This document shows, one piece after another, positions 54,143 through 62,411 of a stretch of DNA of 64,000 nt. Position 1 is the first letter of the stretch. Every line of letters starts with the position of its first letter. Source of the stretch: Dickeya poaceiphila (lineage in GTDB: Bacteria; Pseudomonadota; Gammaproteobacteria; Enterobacterales; Enterobacteriaceae); assembly GCF_007858975.2 (NCBI RefSeq), contig NZ_CP042220.2:3038001-3102000 (forward strand). Reading direction: 5' to 3'. The translations under genes and the position numbers were made by a program. The notes below the pieces were generated by a model. The model worked only from the letters and a program-made list of their open reading frames with translations. It was not told the origin of the DNA and did not search any database.

Positions 54143-54194
54143 AGCGACGTGCTGGTACCGTTGCCGACGGCCACAAACGAAGGGCCGGATTGAC
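54143..54194 (+). repeat. 52-bp imperfect repeat, right copy
   Basis: This is the end of the reductase pseudogene, matching 49940-49991 in direct orientation at 45 of 52 bases. The two copies bracket about 4.2 kb containing the chemoreceptor gene and the insertion sequence. Confidence 0.75.
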
Positions 54195-54284
54195 GCTGTT
54201 ATCTATCATGTAGCCTGCGTACGAATGAAAGCCATGCTGCTCGTGCATTCCCGGTATATATCAGCTATCCACGCGGACATATCT

Positions 54285-54389
54285 TTGGACTATGAGCCGA
54301 TGAAACGATGCGTTCGCGATGAATGTCTGAATGAGTACTGGTTCAGCGATATTCTTCATGCCAGGAAAATCATTAATAACTGGCGGTAG
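54285..54389 (+). pseudogene. IS3-family transposase (OrfB) fragment
   Basis: About 30 codons reading RCVRDECLNEYWFSDILHAR and ending IINNWR-stop match the region after the second Asp in IS3-family integrase-type transposases (usual form FRDECLNEHWF). Nothing else of the element is recognisable. The rest of the 54194-54537 stretch holds no gene. Confidence 0.75.
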
Positions 54390-54537
54390 GTCACCGCCAT
54401 CCGGACTGAACAGATGCTATTAGGGATAACCACTTCGGGTAGGGCTAACGGATCTGATCTTTCTAAACCGAACTAAATACCGACACTGCCTGTAAGTACC
54501 GAGTTACAATTAGCAGAACAACGCTGCCTACTCTTTT

Positions 54538-54933
54538 TTACCCTTCTGACAGCAATTTCTGCGCTGTCGCTAAAGCGTCTTCCTTTGAGGATGCCATCAT
54601 CAAGGGATAGCCCCAGAATTTTTCATATACGATAGCGAAGGGTTTGGCCGCAATCCGTTTGGCCTTGTTTGGTTCAATGTGGATTGATGCTTTGACGAAG
54701 GCCCGTAATTCACTCTTGTGGGCTTTCATCCAGCGTGTAATCTGTTTCATCTCTTCAGGCGAGTGCTCATGTTCATGTTCGTCGTGCATCGTGCCTTCAT
54801 TATTCAGGAGAACGAAGACCTCCTGGCGGGCAAGCAGAGCTTCGAATTCTGTAAACGGGGAGACGTCTGGATCCTTACCAGGAGCAGCCATTTGTATCCA
54901 CACAAAAGGGAACTGAGCGGCATCAATTCGCAT
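54538..54933 (-). CDS. Hypothetical protein with His/Glu metal-binding-like motif
   Basis: I do not recognise this 131-residue protein. It is soluble, with no signal peptide. A central MHDEHEHEHSPEEM stretch has four alternating His residues typical of metal-binding segments; around it are FPFVWIQMAAPG, ITRWMKAHKSELRAFVKASI and EKFWGYPLMMASSKEDA. The start at 54933 has AAGGAA about 8 bases upstream. It lies alone between the IS3 scrap and an AraC regulator. Confidence 0.7.
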   Translation of the reverse strand: MRIDAAQFPFVWIQMAAPGKDPDVSPFTEFEALLARQEVFVLLNNEGTMHDEHEHEHSPEEMKQITRWMKAHKSELRAFVKASIHIEPNKAKRIAAKPFAIVYEKFWGYPLMMASSKEDALATAQKLLSEG

Positions 54934-55150
54934 ATGAATATTCCTTCCAACGTTTGATTTCATCAATTGTCGATAGCCTCACCGACAAGTAAACGTATTT
55001 ACATCAGCGAAAAACCTCGAACAGCAACACACCAACATGGTTAGTCCAAAATTACCTGATTGGGCATTAGACTGCATTGCGAATGTTGGTCATAATATTG
55101 TTCAAACCTGCCATGTGATGTTTTCCGTCAAACCGAGGCCCAGTCAGATC

Positions 55151-55999
55151 ATGTCACGCCAACCCTCACTGGATTCTGTTGCTCCCTTCGATGTTGATAG
55201 CATCCCCCGGCCCGTAGTCTCTTTGAGCGCATCCATGGTGTCCAAAGGTTGGGAACAGGAGAAGCACCAGCATCGCAAAGCACAATTAATCTACTCGGTG
55301 AGAGGTGTGCTCAACTGCGAGGTGGAAGATGGGGTGTGGATTGTCCCGCCACATTGTGCGGTATGGATCCCAGGTAATTTACCGCATTCCGCCCGTGGTT
55401 CCGGCGATACTGAATGCTACTGCTTATTTGTCGAACCAGAGGCTGCGCCAGCGCTTCCGAAAATCTGTTGCACGATTTCAGTAGGACCACTTTTGCGCGA
55501 ACTACTCCTGAAGGTCGCCGGTTTCCCCCAGCTATACCTGACCGATGGTCCTGAAGGCAGGTTGATAGCAACGCTGCTGGATGAATTGTCTGCGGCCCCT
55601 GTAGAAGACCTGCATTTGCCAATGCCTCGTGATCGCAGGCTGCGGCGGCTTGCAGAAATGCTGCTGGCCGACCCGACAGACAAATCGTCTTTAGGCGAAT
55701 GGGCGAATCGTATTGGTATGAGCGAAAGAAGCATGAGCCGACTGCTTGTGCACGAAATTGGCATGAGTTTTGGCCGCTGGCGTCGGCAGTTGCACGTCAT
55801 CCTTTCACTTCAGCGTCTATCAAGAGGGGAAAGCGTACAAACGGTGGCACTGGAGCTTGGCTATGAGAACGCCAGCGGATTTGTCACCATGTTCCGAAAG
55901 GCTGTCGGTAAGCCACCAGCACGTTACCTTTTCGAACGAACAGCGAGCTCAGCTGGAAGTGAATCAACCAGTGTGCCTGACATGATTCGTTTGGATTAA
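55151..55999 (+). CDS. AraC-family regulator next to RND efflux operon
   Basis: This is about 282 residues in the NimR/YdeC-like group: an N-terminal cupin (HQHRKAQLIYSVRGVLNCEVEDG and WIVPPHCAVWIPGNLPHS) and C-terminal helix-turn-helix pair (SLGEWANRIGMSERSMSRLL and TVALELGYENASGFVTMFRK). Regulators of this type often control neighbouring exporters. The start is uncertain; ATGs at 55037, 55118 and 55151 are in frame and none has a strong ribosome site. It is convergent with the efflux operon. Confidence 0.82.
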   Translation: MSRQPSLDSVAPFDVDSIPRPVVSLSASMVSKGWEQEKHQHRKAQLIYSVRGVLNCEVEDGVWIVPPHCAVWIPGNLPHSARGSGDTECYCLFVEPEAAPALPKICCTISVGPLLRELLLKVAGFPQLYLTDGPEGRLIATLLDELSAAPVEDLHLPMPRDRRLRRLAEMLLADPTDKSSLGEWANRIGMSERSMSRLLVHEIGMSFGRWRRQLHVILSLQRLSRGESVQTVALELGYENASGFVTMFRKAVGKPPARYLFERTASSAGSESTSVPDMIRLD

Positions 56000-56074
56000 C
56001 CACACTGCCGATGCGCGCACACAGTCGCAGCTGAACGATAATCGATATTTATCGGAAACGAAACTGGCTGGATC

Positions 56075-56114
56075 GATACCGGTGCGACGGCGGGATTGGC
56101 ATCGCACCGGTATC
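56075..56114. terminator. Long hairpin between convergent AraC gene and efflux operon
   Basis: GATACCGGTGCGA and TCGCACCGGTATC form a perfect 13-bp stem with a 14-base loop. It has no T-run. Its place between two gene ends suggests a terminator or transcript-stabilising structure. Confidence 0.5.
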
Positions 56115-56120
56115 AAGATG

Positions 56121-57602
56121 TTACTGGATACTGCCCTGCTCCCATCCGCCACCCAGCGCCTTGAATACGCTAACCCTCGCGGAACCGACCTGTTGGTCAG
56201 CTGCGGCCACCTGTGATTTCGTCTCTATCAGGTTTTTCTGCGCGACGATCACATCAAGGTAACTGATCGATCCAACACGGTACTGCTGCTGAGCTAACCG
56301 GAAGGCGTTCTCTGCACGATTACGCGCATCAACCAACGACTCACGCTGCTGTATCGCTGCACGATAGGCGCTCAATGCTTGCTCAGACTCTTTCAGCGCA
56401 TTCAGTACGGTGCCATCAAAGTGAGCCAGCGATGCTGCGGTTTGTGCCTTCGCCTGAGCAAGATGGCTACGCGCCACCATCATGTTCGGGAATGACCAGG
56501 AAATCAGCGGACCGACTGAGAAAGACCAGGTGCGATTGCCTGTCAGATAGTCATTACGCAGGTAGTTTCCTGAAGCACCCAGTGAAACCCTTGGGTAAAG
56601 GTCAGCCACTGCCACGCCGATGCGTGCAGTATCGCCAGCTAACTGGCGTTCGGCCTGCCGCACATCAGGGCGACGACGCAGCAATGCGGTGCCGTCACCG
56701 ACCGGTAGCACTCCCGCGATCTCCGGCGCTCTGGTGCAGTCACGTGCAGAAACCGGCACCTGCGATGGCGTGCGGCCCATTAATGCAGCCAACTCGAACA
56801 ACGCGGTATCCCGCTGGCTCTGTAACGGCGGTAGAGAGGCCTCGGCCTGAGCCAGCGTCACACCGGCCCGCTCCACATCCAGATTTGATGCCGCACCGGC
56901 GTGCGCCTGATTGCTGATGAGATCCAGGCTGTGTCGGGCCAGTTCAACGGACAAATGCGCGACATTGATGGATTCACCATAGGCGCAGGCATCGATGTAG
57001 GCCCGTGTCGTTGCAGCGACCACAATCACTTTCGCTGCATCGTAGTCAGCAGCGACAGCATCAGTGTCAGCCTGTGCAGCTTCAATATCACGTCTCACCC
57101 GGCCAAACAGATCCAGTTCATAAGAGACGTTAAGTCCACCGCTGTAACTCCACTGGGTAGGTGCCTGCCCGGCCCCCGTCCATGTGGTCTGGTCACGCCC
57201 GTAACCTGCTCCGCCCGATACGTTAGTCGATGGAAGCAAGCCACTTTGTGCCTCCTTGTAAACAGCCTGCGCACGTTCAAGGTTAGCCAGAGCAACACGC
57301 AGATCGGTATTGGCAGACAGTGCTTCCAGCACCAGATTGTTGAGAATGGGGTCATCGTACAATTTCCACCACTCAGATGGCAGAGAGTGCGCCGTATCCG
57401 TATGGTCCGACTTGCTGACAAAAGGACCTGCTGCGGTTTGAGGTAAAGCAGGCGCATGGTAATCGGGGCCACTGGCGCAACCGGTGATAAAGCTGGCGAC
57501 GGCAGTGGTCAGGAAAGTAGCACGCAAAATGGGAAACAAGGCCCGACGCAGAGCGATGCCCATGGCGTCGGTGTGGGCAGAAAACAGATCAGAGTTCGAC
57601 AT
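56121..57602 (-). CDS. Outer-membrane efflux lipoprotein (NodT/OprM family)
   Basis: This 493-residue TolC-like channel has a signal segment ending in the lipobox FITGC with the lipidated Cys, then CASGPDY typical of the NodT family. Two OEP repeats follow (YSGGLNVSYELDLFGRVRRD, and RRRPDVRQAERQLAGDTARIGVAVADLYPRVSLGASG). The start at 57602 lies 14 bases inside the end of the pump gene, with GGAGG 7 bases upstream, so the two are coupled. Confidence 0.92.
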   Translation of the reverse strand: MSNSDLFSAHTDAMGIALRRALFPILRATFLTTAVASFITGCASGPDYHAPALPQTAAGPFVSKSDHTDTAHSLPSEWWKLYDDPILNNLVLEALSANTDLRVALANLERAQAVYKEAQSGLLPSTNVSGGAGYGRDQTTWTGAGQAPTQWSYSGGLNVSYELDLFGRVRRDIEAAQADTDAVAADYDAAKVIVVAATTRAYIDACAYGESINVAHLSVELARHSLDLISNQAHAGAASNLDVERAGVTLAQAEASLPPLQSQRDTALFELAALMGRTPSQVPVSARDCTRAPEIAGVLPVGDGTALLRRRPDVRQAERQLAGDTARIGVAVADLYPRVSLGASGNYLRNDYLTGNRTWSFSVGPLISWSFPNMMVARSHLAQAKAQTAASLAHFDGTVLNALKESEQALSAYRAAIQQRESLVDARNRAENAFRLAQQQYRVGSISYLDVIVAQKNLIETKSQVAAADQQVGSARVSVFKALGGGWEQGSIQ

Positions 57603-60600
57603 CAGGTGCCTCCGTAGTAGCGAGTTCGCGTGCACGGGGGCTTTCCGCGACTGCCCGATGATCCTTAGCAACGAAGCTATAAATTGTGGGAAGTACGAAC
57701 AACGTAAAGAAGGTGCCGATAAGCATCCCCATCACCACGACGATACCGATGGAAAATCGGCTGGCAGAACCTGCCCCATCAGCGAATAAAAGCGGTACCA
57801 GACCAGCGACCATCGCCGATGTTGTCATCAACACAGGACGCATACGCACCGTCGCCGCCTTCTCTATAGCCTCTATACGGCTGATATTTTCATGGTGCTG
57901 AATGTGGTTGGCGAACGTGACCATCAGAATTCCGTGCTTGGATATCAGCCCTATCAGGGTGACGAGTCCAATCTGGGTGTAGATGTTGAGCGTCGCGTAA
58001 CCCAGCCACAATGGTACCAGTGCGCCACAGATCGCCAGTGGAACCGTCACCAGGATCACCAGCGGGTCGCGCAGGCTCTCGAACTGCGCTGCCAACACGA
58101 GGAAAATAACCACAAGGGCGAAGCAGAAGGACACCAGCAGGCGGTTGCCCTCCTGTACGAACTGGCGACTGTCGCTGAGCCAGTCCACACTGGTTCCGGG
58201 TGGCAATGCCTGTGATTGCAGGAATGCGACCGCCTCGCCCATGCTGACGCCCGGCGCGGGCAACATTTCCAGTGTCGTGGAGTTCATCTGTCCGAACTGG
58301 GTGAGCTGGTTGGCCTGCGGACGCATGTCGACGCGGGTCACGGTCGATAGCGGCACCAGCGCGCCAGAGGTCGCCTTGACATAGAAGCGTCCCAGGTCTT
58401 CTGGCGTCATACGTTCGCTACCGCGCACCTGCGGGATCACATCGTAGGAGCGATCGTGAAAGTTGAAGCGGTTGACATAGTTTTCGCCGACCAGCACGGC
58501 CAGGGTATCAGCAATCGACTGCATAGTTACGCCCATTTCGCTGGCGCGGACGTTGTCGATGGTGATGTGCGCCTGCGGGCTGTCGAAAGACAGGTCGTTC
58601 TGCACGTAAAGGAACAGGCCACTGGCATAAGCGGCAGCCTTGATCTTCTCGCCGGTCTCGTACAGCGTCTTGAAGTCATCGGGTGAGCGCAGCACCATCT
58701 GCACCGGCAGGCCACCGCTAGAGCCTGGCAGCGGTGGCAATTGCACGGCGGTCAGCGTCTCGCCCTCGATGGTGCCGCCAGCTGCCTGAATCTGGCCCTG
58801 GATTTCGGTAGCCGAATGCTTGCGTCCCGACCAGTCCTTCAGGATGGCGCCGCCGAGCATCATATTTTGGCCGCCGGCGGCGTCGCCGATGTTCATAAAG
58901 CTGCTGTCGAACTCGGGAATTTGCTCGAACAGTTTTTCGATCTGTTGAGCATAGCGGGCGGTGTAGCCCACGCCAGCATATTGCGGTGCTTTGGTAACGA
59001 CGATGACGGCGCCCTGATCCTCAGTCGGCGCCAGTTCGCGACGGGCGCCGGCGAACAACACCACGATAGCCGCCAGCACGACTACGCCGACCAGCAGGAC
59101 CGCGCCGCGAGCCGCCAGTGTATGTGCCAGCATTCGCCCATAGAGCGCAGTCAGACCTTCCATGTAGTGTTCGACCCGCTTCGCCAACCGTCCCTCGCCT
59201 TGCCTGGAACTGAGCAGCATCGAACTCATTACCGGCGAGAGCGTCAGGGCGACAACCCCCGATACGATCACCGAGCCGGCCAGCGTGAAGGCGAACTCCT
59301 TGAACAGTGCGCCGGTCAGCCCGCCCATCATACCGATGGGCGCGTAGACCGCCGCCAGCGTGATGGTCATGGCGATCACCGGTCCGACGATTTCGCGAGC
59401 GCCGAGCAACGCCGCACGCACGGGTGACAATCCTTCTTCAATGTGGCGATGGATGTTTTCCACCACGACGATGGCATCGTCCACCACCAGGCCGATCGCC
59501 AGCACCATTGCCAGTAGTGTCAGCAGGTTGATCGAGAAGCCGCAGGCGAGCATCAGTGCCGCGGTGCCGACCAGCGACAGCGGGATAGTGACCACCGGGA
59601 TGATGACGGCGCGGAAGGTGCCGAGGAACAGGAATATCACCACGATCACAATCACGATGGCTTCGACCAGCGTGTGCTTCACTTCTTCGATGGAGGCATT
59701 GACGAAACGTGCCACGTCGTAGTTGGGGGCGACAGTGAGCCCCGGCGGCGCCATCGCGCGGATTTTGGGCAACAGTTCGTTGGCCCGTTTGACGATCTCC
59801 AGGGGATTGCCATCGGGCGTGGGCTGCAAGGCGACAAAGATCGCGGGGACGCCTGTCGCGAACGACAGGTTGTTGTAGTTCTGCCCGCCGACTTCCACCG
59901 TGGCGACATCCGACAGCCGCACCACACCGCCTTCTGGGCTGGACTTGACGACCATCTGGCGGAAGTCCTCCACGCCGCGCAGGTCGGTGGTGGCGCTGAT
60001 ATTGGTGACGGTCAGGGAACTCTTGAGCTGGCCCGGTGCGGCCTGCACGTTGTTCGCGCGCAGCGCGGCCGCAATCTCTCCGGCCGATAGTCCATGCGCG
60101 GCCAGCCGCACCGGATCGATCCAGATGCGCATGGCAAGCGCCTGGCCTCCATAGACGTCGGCCGAGGCCACGCCCGGAATACTCGTGAACAGCGGCTGCG
60201 CCACCCGGGAGGCGAAATCCGTCACCTGCGGGATCGAAAGGGTTTTGCTGTAAAAGGCGATGTACTGCACCGCCGTGCCGCCTTCAGTGGACTTACTGAT
60301 GACCGGATCGGTGACGCCCGCCGGCAACTGGTACTTGACCTGCTGCACCTTGGCGAGGACTTCCGTCATCGTTCGATCGGCGTTGGCATTGAGCACCAGG
60401 CGCGCCTTGATCTCGCTCTTGCCCTGCTTAGTGGTCGAACTGAGGTATTCAATGCCGCTGGCCGTGGCGATGGATTGCGCGATCGGCGTGGTCACGAACC
60501 CCTGCATCACTTCCTGGGTTGCGCCCGGCAAAGTGGTACTCACGCTAATGGTAGCGTTTTCAAGGTAAGGGTACTGACGCACCGGTAACTGGAAGACGGC

Positions 60601-60681
60601 AGTGATCCCCATCAGCAGGATTAACAGGCTGACGACCAGCGCCAGGATAGGTCGGCGGATGAAAATATCAGTGAGGTGCAC
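57589..60681 (-). CDS. RND efflux pump, HAE1 family inner-membrane transporter
   Basis: This is a 1030-residue pump of the AcrB/MexF-like family, exporting hydrophobic drugs or signals using protons. It starts MHLTDIFIRRPILALVVSLL, then has the periplasmic porter blocks, GLVVDDAIVVVENIHRHIEEG with the proton-relay Asp pair, and the second half ending LFVLPTIYSFVAKDHRA. Base composition is unusual: from about 58170 to 60560 the DNA is markedly GC-rich compared with its ends and flanking genes. It is the middle gene of the three-gene operon, 12 bases after the fusion-protein gene. Confidence 0.94.
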   Translation of the reverse strand: MHLTDIFIRRPILALVVSLLILLMGITAVFQLPVRQYPYLENATISVSTTLPGATQEVMQGFVTTPIAQSIATASGIEYLSSTTKQGKSEIKARLVLNANADRTMTEVLAKVQQVKYQLPAGVTDPVISKSTEGGTAVQYIAFYSKTLSIPQVTDFASRVAQPLFTSIPGVASADVYGGQALAMRIWIDPVRLAAHGLSAGEIAAALRANNVQAAPGQLKSSLTVTNISATTDLRGVEDFRQMVVKSSPEGGVVRLSDVATVEVGGQNYNNLSFATGVPAIFVALQPTPDGNPLEIVKRANELLPKIRAMAPPGLTVAPNYDVARFVNASIEEVKHTLVEAIVIVIVVIFLFLGTFRAVIIPVVTIPLSLVGTAALMLACGFSINLLTLLAMVLAIGLVVDDAIVVVENIHRHIEEGLSPVRAALLGAREIVGPVIAMTITLAAVYAPIGMMGGLTGALFKEFAFTLAGSVIVSGVVALTLSPVMSSMLLSSRQGEGRLAKRVEHYMEGLTALYGRMLAHTLAARGAVLLVGVVVLAAIVVLFAGARRELAPTEDQGAVIVVTKAPQYAGVGYTARYAQQIEKLFEQIPEFDSSFMNIGDAAGGQNMMLGGAILKDWSGRKHSATEIQGQIQAAGGTIEGETLTAVQLPPLPGSSGGLPVQMVLRSPDDFKTLYETGEKIKAAAYASGLFLYVQNDLSFDSPQAHITIDNVRASEMGVTMQSIADTLAVLVGENYVNRFNFHDRSYDVIPQVRGSERMTPEDLGRFYVKATSGALVPLSTVTRVDMRPQANQLTQFGQMNSTTLEMLPAPGVSMGEAVAFLQSQALPPGTSVDWLSDSRQFVQEGNRLLVSFCFALVVIFLVLAAQFESLRDPLVILVTVPLAICGALVPLWLGYATLNIYTQIGLVTLIGLISKHGILMVTFANHIQHHENISRIEAIEKAATVRMRPVLMTTSAMVAGLVPLLFADGAGSASRFSIGIVVVMGMLIGTFFTLFVLPTIYSFVAKDHRAVAESPRARELATTEAPDVEL

Positions 60682-60693
60682 GATGTTGCCTTC

Positions 60694-61818
60694 CTATTTT
60701 GCGTTGGCGGCAGAGTCAACGGCCGCAGAGGCCGTGGTACTGATTTTCACGACTGCGCCTGGCGGGAGCCGGTTCTGACCCGTTGTCACCACGATGTCAC
60801 CCGCCTTAACGCCTTGTGTCACCACGACTTCTTCCCCAAGTCGCCGACCCGTAATAACCGGAACAGCGACCGTTTTACCGATCCCTTGAGCATCCACACT
60901 TTGCACGAGTACCACACTGTCGCCAGAAGCCGAGGTCTGGATCGCCGTCTGAGGTAACACAATGACATCGTTACTGGCGGGTAATGTCAGCTGCGCCGTC
61001 GCGTACATGCCAGATTTCAGAGACTGGTCTGCATTGGGTAACAGTGCCTGAATGGCGATGTTACGTGTTTCTCTATCAATTCGAGGGTCGATGGTGCTGA
61101 CTTTAGCCGTGAATACCCGCCCCGGTGCCGCATCTACCGTGACCTGAACGGATGCACCAGGCGTCAATTTGGGGAGATCCTGCTGAGGCAACGTGAAGTT
61201 AACGTAGAGTGGGTCGAGTTGGGTCAGCGAGGCTATCTCATCACCGGCGTTAAGATACTGACCAGGATTGACACGACGGATACCAAGCTGACCGGAGAAC
61301 GGCGCACGAATAGCCTTTTGCTGTATACGCGCGTCCAGTTGCCTGACCTCAGCGGCGGACTGGGCGGCTTCCGACATGCGCTGCTCCAGCAGTTCGCGGG
61401 ATCCGGCCCCCGTAGAGGCCAGTGCCTGCGAACGTCGCAATTGCAGTTGCGCAAAATCAGCTTTGGCTTTGGCAGCGAGTCGGTCCGCTTGTTCAGGCGC
61501 ATCGTAGAGCTGTATCAGTACATCCCCTTCCCTCACAAACTGGCCCGCGTCGAAGTTAATCGCGGTCACACGCCCGGACGTGTCTGGCGAAAGCAACACT
61601 TCGCGCACAGCCTGCAAACTGGCCACAGCCTGAAGTTGCTCTGCAACACTACGGAGTTCAGCGCGGATCGTCGATACCGGTATAGGCGGTAGCGCCTGAT
61701 ATTCTGCACCACCACTGCTGCGACTGGCCCGCCAGGTGTACAACAGGCTGAAGACGACAATGAGACCAACTATGCTGATGGCCGCAGGCTTCACATGGCG
61801 ATTCATCCCGATGCTCAT
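60694..61818 (-). CDS. RND efflux periplasmic adaptor (membrane fusion protein)
   Basis: This is a 374-residue adaptor linking pump and outer-membrane channel. It has an N-terminal membrane anchor (AAISIVGLIVVFSLLYTW) without a lipobox, a barrel-sandwich domain (VLLSPDTSGRVTAINFDAGQFVREGDVLIQL), a coiled-coil hairpin (about 110-165) and KAIRAPFSGQLGIRRVNPGQYL, then beta-barrel domains. It is the first gene of the operon; AAAGG lies 9 bases before the ATG. Confidence 0.92.
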   Translation of the reverse strand: MSIGMNRHVKPAAISIVGLIVVFSLLYTWRASRSSGGAEYQALPPIPVSTIRAELRSVAEQLQAVASLQAVREVLLSPDTSGRVTAINFDAGQFVREGDVLIQLYDAPEQADRLAAKAKADFAQLQLRRSQALASTGAGSRELLEQRMSEAAQSAAEVRQLDARIQQKAIRAPFSGQLGIRRVNPGQYLNAGDEIASLTQLDPLYVNFTLPQQDLPKLTPGASVQVTVDAAPGRVFTAKVSTIDPRIDRETRNIAIQALLPNADQSLKSGMYATAQLTLPASNDVIVLPQTAIQTSASGDSVVLVQSVDAQGIGKTVAVPVITGRRLGEEVVVTQGVKAGDIVVTTGQNRLPPGAVVKISTTASAAVDSAANAK

Positions 61819-62120
61819 AAGGGTTCACCTTTGCACGGGGAAATGAACAAGGTTGGTGACTTGGGCTGTATTACCTGCCCGCGAATATTTCGTGGAGACA
61901 TTGATGTTCCTCATAAATTTGAGTTTCTGGCTTTGCTTACGCGTGAATTTGCTCACGTTGAGGCATTCAGAGGGTCACTCTAACTTTTTGAAGATGCCGA
62001 GCAGTTGCGAAAATTTGTCATGTTATTTCGCATTCCAGCCAAAGATTTCATCAACACCACTTTGGCGGAATTGAACAACTATATGGCTGTATTTCGCTAT
62101 CGAAACATGATCTCTCATTG

Positions 62121-62140
62121 TTAAATGAGAATGAGTTTTA
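62121..62140. promoter_or_regulatory. Candidate Fur box upstream of the TonB receptor
   Basis: TAAATGAGAATGAGTTTTA compares with the Fur consensus GATAATGATAATCATTATC, matching best in the left and central AATGAGAAT part. TonB receptors of this type are normally Fur-repressed, but the site lies about 270 bases from the ATG, further than usual. Confidence 0.35.
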
Positions 62141-62261
62141 TTTGATTGTTACTGCGAATTTTATTCTTCCGGAAACTTGATGCACCAGCGTCCTACCGCG
62201 GAAACGTTTGCTTATTTTCAGAACAGAACGCGAGTGATAGCGCTTGGTTGGCGACAAGAAG

Positions 62262-62390
62262 ATGGCAGGCCCAGGTGCGGGGTACATAAGCATCAATATT
62301 GATCGCCAGGAAAATATTGAAGCAGGTGACGTAGGACATGCGTTTGACAGCGTTGTCCGGATAAATCTCTTAACACGACTTCTCACTTAA
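62262..62390 (+). pseudogene. Possible C-terminal scrap of an unknown gene
   Basis: The 42-codon frame reads MAGPGAGYISINIDRQ then ENIEAGDVGHAFDSVVRINL. It looks protein-like (alternating hydrophobic and charged) and an open frame continues a few codons upstream, but it lacks a ribosome site and I cannot match it to a family. Confidence 0.25.
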
Positions 62391-62411
62391 ACCAAATGAG
62401 TTCATACACAC

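Larger units (their letters stand above)
52336..54193 (+). pseudogene. Ketopantoate-reductase-family gene, truncated, stopped and split by IS256
   Basis: The readable parts are GAQVLPSIVWFPAQ ... AWRKLLQNAVGGLMVLANR, a TGA stop at 52579-52581, then in the same frame AGMFSRGDITELALAYLREC ... EIVDAFHHAS. After the inserted element it continues ADLSTSILADQQANRPLAWD and HGIPTPISDVLVPLPTATNEGPD-stop. This order is that of the middle and C-terminal domain of 2-dehydropantoate 2-reductase-like oxidoreductases. The N-terminal NADP-binding third is absent, there is one in-frame stop, and an insertion sequence interrupts it. It is non-functional. Confidence 0.82.
61819..62411. promoter_or_regulatory. 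Divergent spacer with a Fur-like element before a TonB receptor
   Basis: Leftward it contains the efflux-operon promoter, rightward that of the receptor. The stretch TAAATGAGAATGAGTTTTA (62122-62140) resembles a Fur box only moderately well. No full gene lies here, though a 42-codon reading frame at 62262-62390 may be a gene scrap. Confidence 0.45.

Noticed and set aside
55017..55150. Longer N-terminus for the AraC regulator from 55037
   Set aside because: The added 38 residues are not like the family and there is no clear ribosome site, though this cannot be excluded.
58741..59427. A 228-codon frame antisense to the RND pump
   Set aside because: High GC removes stop codons on the opposite strand; the pump frame is unambiguous.
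62138..62386. 82-codon frame on the minus strand upstream of the TonB receptor
   Set aside because: It has no ribosome site and no motif, and its composition looks random; the opposite strand has a more protein-like scrap.
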